In this document: in pieces, positions 35,374 through 43,925 of the stretch
Position numbering within the stretch: position 1 is the first letter of the stretch
Layout of the letters: each line of letters starts with the position of its first letter
Assembly: GCA_044226195.1 (NCBI GenBank)
Contig: JBGAHO010000002.1
Location: 62,001 to 126,000 of the forward strand
Origin: RPQJ01 sp044226195
GTDB lineage: Bacteria; Pseudomonadota; Gammaproteobacteria; Steroidobacterales; Steroidobacteraceae
DNA length: 64,000 bases
Direction of reading: 5' to 3'
Program-made: the position numbers and the translations under genes
Notes under the pieces: generated by a model
Told to the model about the DNA's origin: nothing
The model's database searches: none
Seen by the model: only the letters and a program-made list of their open reading frames with translations

Positions 35374-36291
35374 ATGGACTTACGCGACTTCCTCGATGTG
35401 AAGGCCATCTGCGACTCCGGCAGCTTTCGCAAGGCGGCGCAGAGCCTCGGCGTGGCGCAGCCCACGCTCAGCAATCGCATCGCCTACCTCGAGCACAAGC
35501 TCGGATCACGCCTGTTCGAGCGCGACCGAAGCCGCTCCCGGCCCACGCAACTGGCGGAACTGATCGCGGCGCGCGTTGCCACCATCGGACAGGATGCTTC
35601 GCTGCTCGCAAAGGACATCGCCCGGCTGGCCACGGGCAAGACCGGCGTCGTGCGCCTCGGATTCGGGCCGGCGCCCGGGCGCATCCTGCTCGGCGACGTG
35701 ATCGCCCGGATCACTGCGCAGTACCCCGAGCTGTCGATTTCACTGGCCGTCGGCAGCACGGAGCTGTTGGCGTCACAGCTGGTGAACCGCGACCTGGACA
35801 TCGTGATCAGCCACACCTTCGAGTCACGGCACCCGTTCGTGCTGATTGAGCACGAACTCGAGGTGGGCAACATCATCGTCGCGCACCCGAAGCATCCGAT
35901 TTTCAAAGGCGGGGAGCCCCGGCTCGACGAGATCGTCCGGCAGGTACCGATGGCCATTCCGGTGCTGGAGCGGCGCTATCGGGACATCATGTTGCAGAAC
36001 TACGGGATCGATGTCGGGCACCTGCCCGGCTCGGTGATCTGCTCCGATTTCGAACTGTTGATCCGGCTGGTCGCGGCGCGCCCATGGTATTTCACCGCGG
36101 GGCCGGTGTTCGCATTCACGCCGGAACTTGAAGCCGGCAAGCTTCGACGCCTGGCCAGTCCGGTGCCGTTCGGACACCGGGTGGCCATCCATACCAATCG
36201 CGAGGCGCTTTCGCTGCCCGCGGTTTCCCAGGTGCAGCAGATCGTCCGCGAAGTCTTCGCGGCGCTGGAACGGTCGCAATCCCCAGACTGA
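35374..36291 (+). CDS. LysR family transcriptional regulator
   Basis: A 305-residue regulator. The N-terminal helix-turn-helix reads FLDVKAICDSGSFRKAAQSL, then GVAQPTLSNRIAYLEHKLGS. The effector domain (about residues 90-300) is typical. It is the only plus-strand gene between 29.4 and 53.7 kb and lies between the lipoprotein/barrel pair and the end of the nine-gene sulfatase operon, so it may regulate either. It is convergent with the epimerase-like gene. Confidence 0.92.
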   Translation: MDLRDFLDVKAICDSGSFRKAAQSLGVAQPTLSNRIAYLEHKLGSRLFERDRSRSRPTQLAELIAARVATIGQDASLLAKDIARLATGKTGVVRLGFGPAPGRILLGDVIARITAQYPELSISLAVGSTELLASQLVNRDLDIVISHTFESRHPFVLIEHELEVGNIIVAHPKHPIFKGGEPRLDEIVRQVPMAIPVLERRYRDIMLQNYGIDVGHLPGSVICSDFELLIRLVAARPWYFTAGPVFAFTPELEAGKLRRLASPVPFGHRVAIHTNREALSLPAVSQVQQIVREVFAALERSQSPD

Positions 36292-36358
36292 ACGGCCGCG
36301 TCGTCGTCGCGCCATGATTCAGCTCACGGCAACAGTCGTCTGAAGAGTGCAATGCTGC

Positions 36359-37366
36359 TCAACTGCCGAGGAGGCCGGCGGCTCGTGCCCAGGCCTCCGA
36401 ACGTCGCATGCCCTCGCCCAGCGCGACCGCCGGCACGTAGCCGAGCAGGCGCCGGGCCTTGTCGATGCTGTACGTGGCCGGCCGGTCGAGGAGTTCGACC
36501 GAGCCGCGACCGAGTTCCGTCGAACGCCCCAGCAGGCGCGCAACGCGCCCGCCCGCCTCCGCAAGTGCGATGGCGAGGCCTTTCGGCAAGGTCCGCGGCG
36601 AGGCTGCCTTTCCCAGCCAGCGCCAGTGGTGGCCGAAGAATTCGGCGCAGGACACGCCGACACCCGAGGTGAGCGTGAAGATCTGGCCCGCACCCTCCGG
36701 CTTGCCCGCGGCGAGCAGGATGCCGTCGAGCAGGTCGTCGATGTAGACCGGACTGAAGATGCCCCGACCGGCATTGGGCAGCAGGAACTGACCTTTGCGC
36801 ATCATTTCCAGCGGCAGGACCACCCAGGGGCGGGACGCGGGGCCGTAAACGTCGCCGGGCCGGATGACGGTGCAGTCGGTCTCGCCTGCGGCATGGGCGG
36901 CCAGCACCGCATGCTCACTCGCGATCTTGGTGTCCACGTACGAGTTGCCGCAGGGCACGAGTGGATGAGTTTCGTCGACGTCCGCGGGAAAATCGAAGCC
37001 GAAGGCGGCGACCGACGACAGCTGCACGAACCGGCCCACGCCGTGCTCGCGGCACGCCGACAGGAGCTTGCGCGTGCCGTTGCAATTCACGTCCCACGCG
37101 GCGCGCATCGGCGCCACCATGGAAACGACGGCTGCCGTGTGAATGACGAGATCGACGCCGTCAAGCAGGCCGTGCCAGCCCTCGGGACGACGCAGATCGC
37201 CGGCCACGACGTTCGAGGCCAGATCGGCCGAGAAGTCGATGCCGCGGACTTCGGCACCGAGGCCGGCATAGCGGCGCGCCAGAGCGCGACCGATGAAGCC
37301 GTTGGCGCCGGTGATGAAGACTCGTCGCGGTGGCGTCGGCAAGTTCGGTACGCACGCGTCGCTCAT
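36359..37366 (-). CDS. NAD(P)-dependent epimerase / 3beta-hydroxysteroid dehydrogenase-like protein
   Basis: Extended SDR of 335 residues. The Rossmann motif is VFITGANGFIGRALARRY, followed by the catalytic SSVAAF serine region and YVDTK (YxxxK) near residue 145. The C-terminal part (YIDDLLDGILLAAGKPEGAG) matches the epimerase/3beta-HSD superfamily. Likely reaction is oxidation of a secondary alcohol or epimerisation; a steroid substrate is possible but unproven. It is the last gene of the operon starting at 45505; its start overlaps the VOC stop by four bases. Confidence 0.85.
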   Translation of the reverse strand: MSDACVPNLPTPPRRVFITGANGFIGRALARRYAGLGAEVRGIDFSADLASNVVAGDLRRPEGWHGLLDGVDLVIHTAAVVSMVAPMRAAWDVNCNGTRKLLSACREHGVGRFVQLSSVAAFGFDFPADVDETHPLVPCGNSYVDTKIASEHAVLAAHAAGETDCTVIRPGDVYGPASRPWVVLPLEMMRKGQFLLPNAGRGIFSPVYIDDLLDGILLAAGKPEGAGQIFTLTSGVGVSCAEFFGHHWRWLGKAASPRTLPKGLAIALAEAGGRVARLLGRSTELGRGSVELLDRPATYSIDKARRLLGYVPAVALGEGMRRSEAWARAAGLLGS

Positions 37367-38331
37367 CCTGACCTCGGTGCCGGCCGTTGCCCGAGCGGCT
37401 GCGGCAGGAAGCCCATGCGTCCGTCCCAGCGCGGGTTGACCCACAACAACTCCACGCTGAATCGCTGCTCGTCATTCACGTAGACGACACCCCAGTTCAC
37501 GAGGTGCAGCGGGAAGCCATTCGGCCGGGCGCCGGCAGCCCGGCTGCGGCGATACGCGTCCATCATGTCGCTCATCCGGCGGTAGCCGAAGGCAATGTTG
37601 AGGATGCCCTGGTCGCTGATGCGATGTCCGTCGGGCCACGGCTTGCCGACCGGGTCGAGGTATTGCACGAGTTCGATCAGCACGTTGCCCGCATCGAGGA
37701 CGACGCTGCGGCTCTTCGAGCCCGGCAATCCCCACAGCACCTCGTGCCCGGGACGCCGCAAGGCCGCTGTCGACTCGACCAGCCCGAGCGCGCCCATGAA
37801 ATAGCGCTTCGACTTCTCCAGGTCGGGAACGGACAGCGTCACCGAGCGCGCTGCGACGCCGCATCGTGGACGCGCGTCGCGCGTGCGGCCGCGCAACGGA
37901 TCGTCTTCCATCACTTCGACGTACACGCCCTCGGGATTGCGGACGCAGGTCCTGCGCTCACCGGCCGTGCCGAGCGGCGCCGTGAGAGGCGGCGTGCCGA
38001 GTTGCACCAGCCGCTCTACCGTCGCGTCGAAGTCCTGCACCCAGAGGCCGACGCGCGCATAGCCGACGTCGCACGGCCGGTAGTCGGACGGCATCAACCT
38101 CGCGAGCGGCGTCTCGAACTGGAACAATTCGATCTGGACGTGCTCGCTGCGATCGACCAGCCACCAGCAGGTTGAAGCGGCTCCCGGCAGGCCCTGCACG
38201 TGCCGCGCGCCCCAGCCTCGAAACGAATTCGTGCCGCCGGCCGGCACGAAGCCGAACGCCTCCCGGAACCAGTGCTCCGTGCGACGCAGGTCGACGACGG
38301 AAAAGGCGATCTGTTCGAGTTGCTGCGACAT
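37363..38331 (-). CDS. Two-domain VOC superfamily protein (extradiol-dioxygenase-like)
   Basis: A 322-residue protein made of two vicinal-oxygen-chelate domains, starting LEQIAFSVVDLRRTEHWFRE and VTLSVPDLEKSKRYFMGALG. The arrangement is that of type I extradiol dioxygenases and related enzymes. The positions where the two metal-binding His normally sit read AFSV/VTLS in the first strand and NIAF instead of HxAF in the third. The Glu of FSVELLWV is kept. It may therefore lack iron or use another ligand set. It lies between SDR and epimerase genes. Confidence 0.8.
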   Translation of the reverse strand: MSQQLEQIAFSVVDLRRTEHWFREAFGFVPAGGTNSFRGWGARHVQGLPGAASTCWWLVDRSEHVQIELFQFETPLARLMPSDYRPCDVGYARVGLWVQDFDATVERLVQLGTPPLTAPLGTAGERRTCVRNPEGVYVEVMEDDPLRGRTRDARPRCGVAARSVTLSVPDLEKSKRYFMGALGLVESTAALRRPGHEVLWGLPGSKSRSVVLDAGNVLIELVQYLDPVGKPWPDGHRISDQGILNIAFGYRRMSDMMDAYRRSRAAGARPNGFPLHLVNWGVVYVNDEQRFSVELLWVNPRWDGRMGFLPQPLGQRPAPRSG

Positions 38332-38356
38332 GACGATGGTGGCCGAGGCCGTGCAC

Positions 38357-39157
38357 TCAGGGTGTGCGCAAGGCCCGCGCGACCAGGCTGTCCGTGACGC
38401 TCGCCATCAGGCGGGGCGCGAACCGCGCCATCGCGGCCGTCAGCCGGGCACGCCAGCTCCCGGGAATGATCACGAAGCGATCGCGCTCCATCCCGTGCAT
38501 GACTTGTGCGCACAGGTCGGGCAACGTAACGGTACCCGCAAACTGCTTCGTCTTCGAAGTGACGGCCGGTGCGGTGCGGCGTTCGTCGTCCACCATCGGC
38601 GTCGGGACCTCCGGAGGACAGATCGCGGACACGATGATCCCTTTCGCCTTGCACTCGATGCGCAGAACGGACGCGAGCCCGACCACGCCGAACTTGGAGG
38701 AACAGTACGCGGCGTAGCCGTAGTTGCCGACGATCCCGGCGAGCGAAGCGACCAGCGCCAGGTGTGAACCGCTGCGCATGTGCGGCAGGACGGCCGCGGC
38801 GAAGTTGCGGCTGCCCTTGAGGTTGACGTCGACGACGAAATCGAACATCTCGCTCGAGAGGTCGGCGAATGAGCGCGCTACCTGCACGCCGGCCGAGTTG
38901 ATGGCCACGTCCGGCGCTCCCAACTGCTCGACGGCCCGGTCGGCCGCCGCGACGACCGCCGCCGCATCGCGAACGTCCACCTCGAAAAAGAGTGCTTCGG
39001 GGCAGGCACGGCGCAGTCGATCGCGCGCCGCAGGCGAAAACCTGAGATCGAATGCCGCGATCCCGGCACCGCGCCGCGCCAGCGTCTCGGCCAGGGCGAG
39101 GCCGATGCCGCTGCCGCCGCCCGTGACGAAAGCCGTCCTGCACTGCTTCGTGTTCAT
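38357..39157 (-). CDS. Short-chain dehydrogenase/reductase
   Basis: Classical SDR of 266 residues with TGGGSGIGLALAETL near the N-terminus, NSAGVQ, a catalytic Ser (VASLAG) and YCSSK. The longer C-terminal tail (GSWRARLTAAMARFAPRLM) resembles ketosphinganine-reductase-like SDRs that have a membrane-associating end. It is the seventh gene of the sulfatase-headed operon, 25 bp after the cupin gene. Substrate unknown. Confidence 0.9.
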   Translation of the reverse strand: MNTKQCRTAFVTGGGSGIGLALAETLARRGAGIAAFDLRFSPAARDRLRRACPEALFFEVDVRDAAAVVAAADRAVEQLGAPDVAINSAGVQVARSFADLSSEMFDFVVDVNLKGSRNFAAAVLPHMRSGSHLALVASLAGIVGNYGYAAYCSSKFGVVGLASVLRIECKAKGIIVSAICPPEVPTPMVDDERRTAPAVTSKTKQFAGTVTLPDLCAQVMHGMERDRFVIIPGSWRARLTAAMARFAPRLMASVTDSLVARALRTP

Positions 39158-39182
39158 CTGTTCCGCCGGCGAGTTCGCCCTC

Positions 39183-39689
39183 TCAGCGCGTGTATCGCGG
39201 GATCTGCGCCGAGATGTAATTCATCCTGGTCAAGCCCTGGTCCTTGATGCCCTGGTCAGCCCACGCCTTGATCGTGCTGGCATCCATCATGTTGAGGTAT
39301 GTGCCGTCCTTCAGGAAGTTGACGTTCGTGCCGAAGACGACCATGAAGGTGTCCGTGTCCTCGGTGTTGCTGGCCGGCGTGTTGAACTCGTGGATCGAAC
39401 CGCCCGGCTCGAAGATGTAGCAGCCCGCGGTCTGCTTCTGTTCGGGGTACTCCGAGTAGTACCAGCAGCCGGACATCGTGTAGAGATGGACGGCCCCGGT
39501 GTGGAAGTGCAGCGGCAAGGTAACGCCCGGCGCGAACTTGACGCGCAGCACCCAGACCCCGTTGTACGGATCGAGGAACAGCGGATGCGCCTTGATGCCG
39601 GGATGCAGCAAGCCCTCGAGGAACTTGCTGATGTTCGTGTCGACCGTCAGGAGCTTGTCCTGGTGTGTGAACGCTTCAGGCAATGACAT
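39183..39689 (-). CDS. Cupin-domain protein (2,4'-dihydroxyacetophenone dioxygenase-like)
   Basis: A single-cupin protein of 168 residues. Cupin motif 1 is PLHFHTGAVHLYTMSGCWYY, giving His ligands, and motif 2 lies in YIFEPGGSIHEFNTP. The N-terminal LPEAFTHQDKLLTVDT and overall pattern resemble 2,4'-dihydroxyacetophenone dioxygenase-family cupins, which cleave an aryl ketone side chain with non-heme iron. The resemblance is from memory of the family and is not certain. The gene lies 13 bp after DUF3604, in the same operon as VOC and SDR genes. Confidence 0.75.
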   Translation of the reverse strand: MSLPEAFTHQDKLLTVDTNISKFLEGLLHPGIKAHPLFLDPYNGVWVLRVKFAPGVTLPLHFHTGAVHLYTMSGCWYYSEYPEQKQTAGCYIFEPGGSIHEFNTPASNTEDTDTFMVVFGTNVNFLKDGTYLNMMDASTIKAWADQGIKDQGLTRMNYISAQIPRYTR

Positions 39690-39702
39690 GGGTGGCGCTC
39701 CG

Positions 39703-41634
39703 CTAATTGGGCGAATACCAGATCGGCGAGCTCCAGGCCCGCTCCTGGATGACGGAGTCGACGTCCGGCAGCAACGGCAGCTTGTTGCGCACGGCGTCGT
39801 AGGTCGTCCAGCGCGGCGTCGGGATTTCCAGCACGCGCACGTAATACAGGGCGTGCCTGGCCGGATCGAAGTCGGGGTCGGTCCACGTGCCCATCAACTC
39901 GGGACTGCCGATCTCGTTGGTGTAGGTCGCGGTCTTCAGGTCGACCGTGTTGCCGACCGGCGGCAACTTGCCCTTCGCGCCCGGCTTGCGACCGCCACTC
40001 CAGACGACGTCGATTACCTTGTCCTGCGGCTCACCATTGGCATCGACCATGCCCTTGATGATCTGGATGCGATCGAGGTTGGCGCCGTCGGGATCCTTCG
40101 CTGCCCATACCGTGAACGTCGGCGCCTTGGTCGCCTTGCTGATCGTGCCGCCCATCGGCACGCCGTCCCGATAGCCCTGCTCGACCAGTGCGCGGGAGTC
40201 AGGCGCGGCGCCCAATGCCGTGCCGCCGAAGAAGCGCACCTTGATGCGCGTGCCCGACGTGACGAAGGTCTCGCGGGCCGCCATCGCATCCCAGATCGCG
40301 GCGCGCGTGTTGCGCTTCGCCCAGACGCCGGAGATCGAACCGGGGTTCGACTCCTTCGACTTGATCCAGCCGTCGATCACGCCGTCACGACGCTCTTTCA
40401 AAGAGCCATCCGCGGGACCATGGCTGCCGATGTAGTTGTCTTCGGCGACGTCCGACGGCAGGCCGTTGTGGTTGTCCGTTCCGCCGATGAAGCCCAGCTG
40501 GTATGGATTCACGCCGAGCCTGGCCTCGTAGTCGAGGCCCTTGATCACTGCCCAGCGCACGAAGTTCTCTTTCTTGAACGTTCGGCCGCTGAACGACCCG
40601 AGACTGTCGGCGTTTTCGAAGCCGGAGAATTCGTCGGCCGGCCAGAACTTCCGGTACACCTCCGAGTTACCCTTGATCTGCATCATCTCGATCAGGCGCT
40701 CGAAGTGGCTGCGCAGGCGCGCGTACTCCGCCGTGAGCGGCTTGCCGGAGTTGTCGAGCGGTTCGAACATCAGGCCCTTGCTGCCGTTCGAGTTGTGCGG
40801 AATCGCCAGCAGTTTCATGCCCTTGGCTTCCTGCTCGGTCATCCAGGCCCAGAGCTTCTCCTCGTCGTTGGTGTCGAGCGAACTGAGCGGCATGGCCGGG
40901 ACATTGAGATCGCGGAAAATGACGTTGCGGTGCATGTTTCCGGCGTTCGGCGCGGCGGTCCACTCGAACCCCGCGAGCGTCGAGAACTTCCCGGGCCGGT
41001 AGTTATCGATCGCCGCCTTGATCTCGACGTCCTTCCAGGCGCTCTGCGTCGTCTCCGCGCCGGCATAGAAAGGCGGATGATCGGGGTGCTCGCCGCGCAT
41101 GTTGTTCTGGACGTACTTGACGAACCAGGCACGCTGCTCGTCGACGGTCTTGAGGTGGCGCAACTCGTCGAGCATCGGGTTGTCGCCGCCCTTGGCACCC
41201 GGCACCTGGGTCGAATACAACTCGCCGATGAACTCGGCGTGATCCGAGACAGCCACCCAATCCAGTGGCCGGCCGATGTTGTGCTTCTCGCCGTTCACGA
41301 CGACGTCGCCCCCTTGCGCAAACTTGTACGCATCGTCCGGCGTGATGCGCGCACCGCCGATGTAGGCGTCGAGCGAGTAAGACGTGTGCACGTGCGTCTC
41401 GCCGAAATAGGCGTCCTTCAGCGGGTTTTCCGGCACGGCGGCCTCGAGCTGCTCGACGGTCGGCGCTGCCGCCGGCGCAGCGGCCACTGCCGGCGCGGAC
41501 TCAGTGGACGCGGTCGACGTGCTGTCGGTGCGATGACAGCCTGCGAGCGCGATCAGCACGGCGAGCGTAACCAGTGTCGGCACTGCGAAGGAATTGCCGA
41601 GGCGCTGCGTCGAATGGTTTGCGCGCATTTTCAT
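39703..41634 (-). CDS. DUF3604 lipoprotein (PHP-like metal-dependent hydrolase)
   Basis: A 643-residue lipoprotein: the signal ends in the lipobox LIALAGC and an Ala/Ser/Thr-rich linker follows. The DUF3604 domain has YFGETHVHTSYSLDAYIGGA, AVSDHAEFIG, AIPHNSNGSKG and IGGTDNHNGLPS as probable metal ligands. A clear ribosome site (AGGGAG) precedes the ATG at 41634. It is a paralogue of the protein at 31698-33650 (same PTPRWTTYDAVRN and ERAWSSPIWYSP ending), but this copy is tethered to a membrane whereas the other is soluble. The substrate is unknown. Confidence 0.9.
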   Translation of the reverse strand: MKMRANHSTQRLGNSFAVPTLVTLAVLIALAGCHRTDSTSTASTESAPAVAAAPAAAPTVEQLEAAVPENPLKDAYFGETHVHTSYSLDAYIGGARITPDDAYKFAQGGDVVVNGEKHNIGRPLDWVAVSDHAEFIGELYSTQVPGAKGGDNPMLDELRHLKTVDEQRAWFVKYVQNNMRGEHPDHPPFYAGAETTQSAWKDVEIKAAIDNYRPGKFSTLAGFEWTAAPNAGNMHRNVIFRDLNVPAMPLSSLDTNDEEKLWAWMTEQEAKGMKLLAIPHNSNGSKGLMFEPLDNSGKPLTAEYARLRSHFERLIEMMQIKGNSEVYRKFWPADEFSGFENADSLGSFSGRTFKKENFVRWAVIKGLDYEARLGVNPYQLGFIGGTDNHNGLPSDVAEDNYIGSHGPADGSLKERRDGVIDGWIKSKESNPGSISGVWAKRNTRAAIWDAMAARETFVTSGTRIKVRFFGGTALGAAPDSRALVEQGYRDGVPMGGTISKATKAPTFTVWAAKDPDGANLDRIQIIKGMVDANGEPQDKVIDVVWSGGRKPGAKGKLPPVGNTVDLKTATYTNEIGSPELMGTWTDPDFDPARHALYYVRVLEIPTPRWTTYDAVRNKLPLLPDVDSVIQERAWSSPIWYSPN

Positions 41635-41692
41635 GACTCCCTGAATCCGTGGAACGTGCTTGTCTGGATTGATGGCTTGCGATCGGCCGGGC

Positions 41693-42523
41693 TCATTGTG
41701 CCGCAGGAACCAGCAGCGCGATGCCGGCGCGCACGACCCATTCCTGGTTGCCGCGATCGTCCTTGAAGTCGTAATCCACTTCGAAATTCGGCCGCCACTT
41801 GTGGCCGGCCCAGCCCACGACCTGCCCATAATTCGCGCCCAGCATCAGCGACGTCCACCGCGACCGTTCGGTGTCGTAGACGAAGGCACTGTTGCCGAGC
41901 GAGATCGAGCGTCCCCGGCCGAGCTGGTAACTCAGGATGGGTTGCAGGTTGACGATGCCGACGCCGGCCGCATCGGACTGGCCCGCGTACGAGAAGAAGC
42001 TCTGCAGGAACAGCCCGAAATTGACCTTCTTGACGGACGAATTCACGAAGCCCGCGGACGGTCCCGCCGTCCACTTGTCGAGCGTCAACCCGTCGGCGCC
42101 CGTCGGCAGCGTGCCGGAGATGCCAACGCCGAAGCGGCCCCACTCGCGGGTGAAGGTGAGCAGGTCGAAGACCGTCAAGTCACCAAACCCGTCCGCACCG
42201 CTCGGGGACGAGGTGATGTACGGCGCACTCAGCCGGAAGATGTGCTGCGTGGACCCAAGCTGGAACGGGATCGCCGACCGGAACACGACCTGGTTGGCGC
42301 TGCCGTCCGCGTCGTGGAGGCTGGGCGTGTACCAGTCATAGAGCTGGAACGACATCAGCGCCGCCGTCGGGTCCGCCGCCTGCGCCGCCAGCGCATCGGC
42401 GCCCGATGGCTCCTGCGCGTGCAGGACCGGCGTCGCGGCCAGAGTTGCCGCCGCGATGAGCATTGCGGCCACCGAAGGTCGCACCGGGTTCAGCGTCATG
42501 GCCATGGTCAACCGCTCGTCCAT
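41693..42523 (-). CDS. Outer-membrane beta-barrel protein (MetA-type transporter-like)
   Basis: About 276 residues with a signal peptide ending LHAQ (a second start six codons later is also possible). Alternating strands such as FGVGISGTLPTGADGLT and WRPNFEVDYDFKDDRGN, with a final VRAGIALLVPAAQ, are typical of the barrel family annotated as phenol-degradation MetA-like transporters. It may carry hydrophobic or aromatic substrate. It overlaps the preceding repeat-protein gene by 16 bases at this start. Confidence 0.7.
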   Translation of the reverse strand: MDERLTMAMTLNPVRPSVAAMLIAAATLAATPVLHAQEPSGADALAAQAADPTAALMSFQLYDWYTPSLHDADGSANQVVFRSAIPFQLGSTQHIFRLSAPYITSSPSGADGFGDLTVFDLLTFTREWGRFGVGISGTLPTGADGLTLDKWTAGPSAGFVNSSVKKVNFGLFLQSFFSYAGQSDAAGVGIVNLQPILSYQLGRGRSISLGNSAFVYDTERSRWTSLMLGANYGQVVGWAGHKWRPNFEVDYDFKDDRGNQEWVVRAGIALLVPAAQ

Positions 42524-42843
42524 GGCTTGTTGTCGTCCTTGTCCTTGTCCTTGTCCTTGTTCTTGCCCTTGTCCTTGCCTTTGTTGTTGTTCTTGTCCTT
42601 GTCCTTATCGCCACCGAGCAGTCCTTCGTCATCATCGCCGTGAACGGCATCCCTGGCCGTGTCGTGCGCTGCTTCCGCCGGACTGCATCGACCACCGACA
42701 CCGATCGTCGCCTTCGCAGCCGCGCTCTTGGCAGCCTTCTCGGCGGTGCAATCCGGATCGAGCGGACCGGCCAGCGCCGATAGGCAGGCCAGCGCGAGCA
42801 ACACGCCCAGCGTGATCATCGGCTTGTTCGCATTCATGTCCAT
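42508..42843 (-). CDS. Small secreted protein with Lys/Asp/Asn-repeat tail
   Basis: About 111 residues: signal peptide (MDMNANKPMITLGVLLALAC), a short domain with two Cys (DPDCTAEKAAK, GGRCSPAEAAH) and a highly charged C-terminus built of KDKDKN and KGKDKG units encoded by a hexanucleotide repeat. The tail may bind polyanions or change length by slipped replication. No known family recognised. It lies second to third in the sulfatase operon. Confidence 0.65.
   Translation of the reverse strand: MDMNANKPMITLGVLLALACLSALAGPLDPDCTAEKAAKSAAAKATIGVGGRCSPAEAAHDTARDAVHGDDDEGLLGGDKDKDKNNNKGKDKGKNKDKDKDKDDNKPWTSG
42529..42609. repeat. Hexanucleotide repeat (CTTGTC)n, imperfect
   Basis: About 80 bases of CTTGTC/CTTGTT-type units on the plus strand, encoding the Lys/Asp/Asn tail of the minus-strand protein. 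Unit length is a multiple of three, so gain or loss of units keeps the frame. Confidence 0.9.
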
Positions 42844-42896
42844 GACCCTCGTCGTGAAGAATGGTGTCAACCTGACTGAAGATGGGTGGCCGGCGA

Positions 42897-43925
42897 CTAC
42901 TGGGACGCCTGCGGCAGGTCACCCGACCAGTCCTGCGTCGGCTCCGGCTTTTCCTGGATGTTGAGCGGCACGGAGATTGTCAAGAAGACACCGTCGCCCT
43001 CGACACGGTTCTTCGCTTCGAACTCGTGGTACCAGCGCAGGTCGAGCGTGACCGGGTGCTCCTTGCTCTGCGTGAACTGGTAGGCGATCTCGGGACCCGC
43101 ACCGATCACACGGCCCTTGAATCCGCCGAGCAGCGCAGGACCGCCGTGATCGGCCGTCAGCTGCTCGTTCCAGTACCCGACGACGCCCAGCGAGAAATGA
43201 TTCGGCAGGTACTGCTTGCCGGCAATCTCGAGGTGCATCTCGTTACCGGAGTCGTAATGAGTGTCGTCGTTCTTGCCGTTGAACGTGAATCCGAGCACGC
43301 CCGAGAGTTCGCGCCCGCCCTTGAAGTTGGCCATCGTGTAGGCCGCGCCCGCGTCGAGCGCCCAGCGATTCTTGCCGGTATTCGCCAGCCGCCCGGCCTG
43401 GTAGTCGCCGAGCGGAGCGAACATGGTCGAGTACACGCTCCAGGCGCGGAACTTGTCGCCGGCGCGGCGCTTCCAGCCGAGCACGGCACTCAATGCCGGG
43501 TCCCCCATGGCCGTGACGTCGTCGGACTTCTTGACGGCGAACGGCGGAAGCGGCACCGCCACGTTGCCGCCCACCTCGACATTGCCGTAAGGCAATACGC
43601 CGGAGAGGGCCAGTCGGCCGCCCAGTACGCTCACGTCGGTCACCCAGGTGACCTGCGCGATGTTCATCAGCGCCTGCGCGGAGACGTTGCCGACGATGAA
43701 GTCGTTGATGGGCGTCAGGTCGCTGCGGCCGGCATCGTAGTAATAGACGTTGTCGGTGAGATACACGCCCGGCTTCGGCACGAAGGCCGCGAGCGGTCCG
43801 CGCACGCCGAGCAGGTAGTTGCTGCCACCTCCCTCGACGGCCCGGGCATCGCCTCCGAAAAGAAGCACGCCGGCCATCAGAATGGCAGCGCCGATCGGGA
43901 ATCGAATCCTGACGACAGGCATCAT
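42897..43925 (-). CDS. Outer-membrane transporter-like beta-barrel (MetA-degradation type)
   Basis: A 342-residue protein with signal peptide (RFPIGAAILMAGVLLFGGDA). Strand pattern and motifs such as YYYDAGRSDLTPINDF, APLGDYQAGRLANTGKNRWA and a final EGDGVFLTISVPLNI match the outer-membrane MetA-pathway transporter family. It overlaps the sulfatase stop (ATGA), so its expression is coupled to the desulfating enzyme. It probably moves the substrate or product across the outer membrane; that is inferred from context. Confidence 0.85.
   Translation of the reverse strand: MMPVVRIRFPIGAAILMAGVLLFGGDARAVEGGGSNYLLGVRGPLAAFVPKPGVYLTDNVYYYDAGRSDLTPINDFIVGNVSAQALMNIAQVTWVTDVSVLGGRLALSGVLPYGNVEVGGNVAVPLPPFAVKKSDDVTAMGDPALSAVLGWKRRAGDKFRAWSVYSTMFAPLGDYQAGRLANTGKNRWALDAGAAYTMANFKGGRELSGVLGFTFNGKNDDTHYDSGNEMHLEIAGKQYLPNHFSLGVVGYWNEQLTADHGGPALLGGFKGRVIGAGPEIAYQFTQSKEHPVTLDLRWYHEFEAKNRVEGDGVFLTISVPLNIQEKPEPTQDWSGDLPQASQ

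Noticed and set aside
39499..41766. Long plus-strand frame opposite the second DUF3604 gene
   Set aside because: No signal, domain or ribosome site, and the minus-strand gene has clear motifs and a lipobox.
42529..42609. Sequencing artefact or vector-like simple repeat
   Set aside because: The hexamers are in frame with a gene that has a good signal peptide and operon position, and they contain non-identical units.
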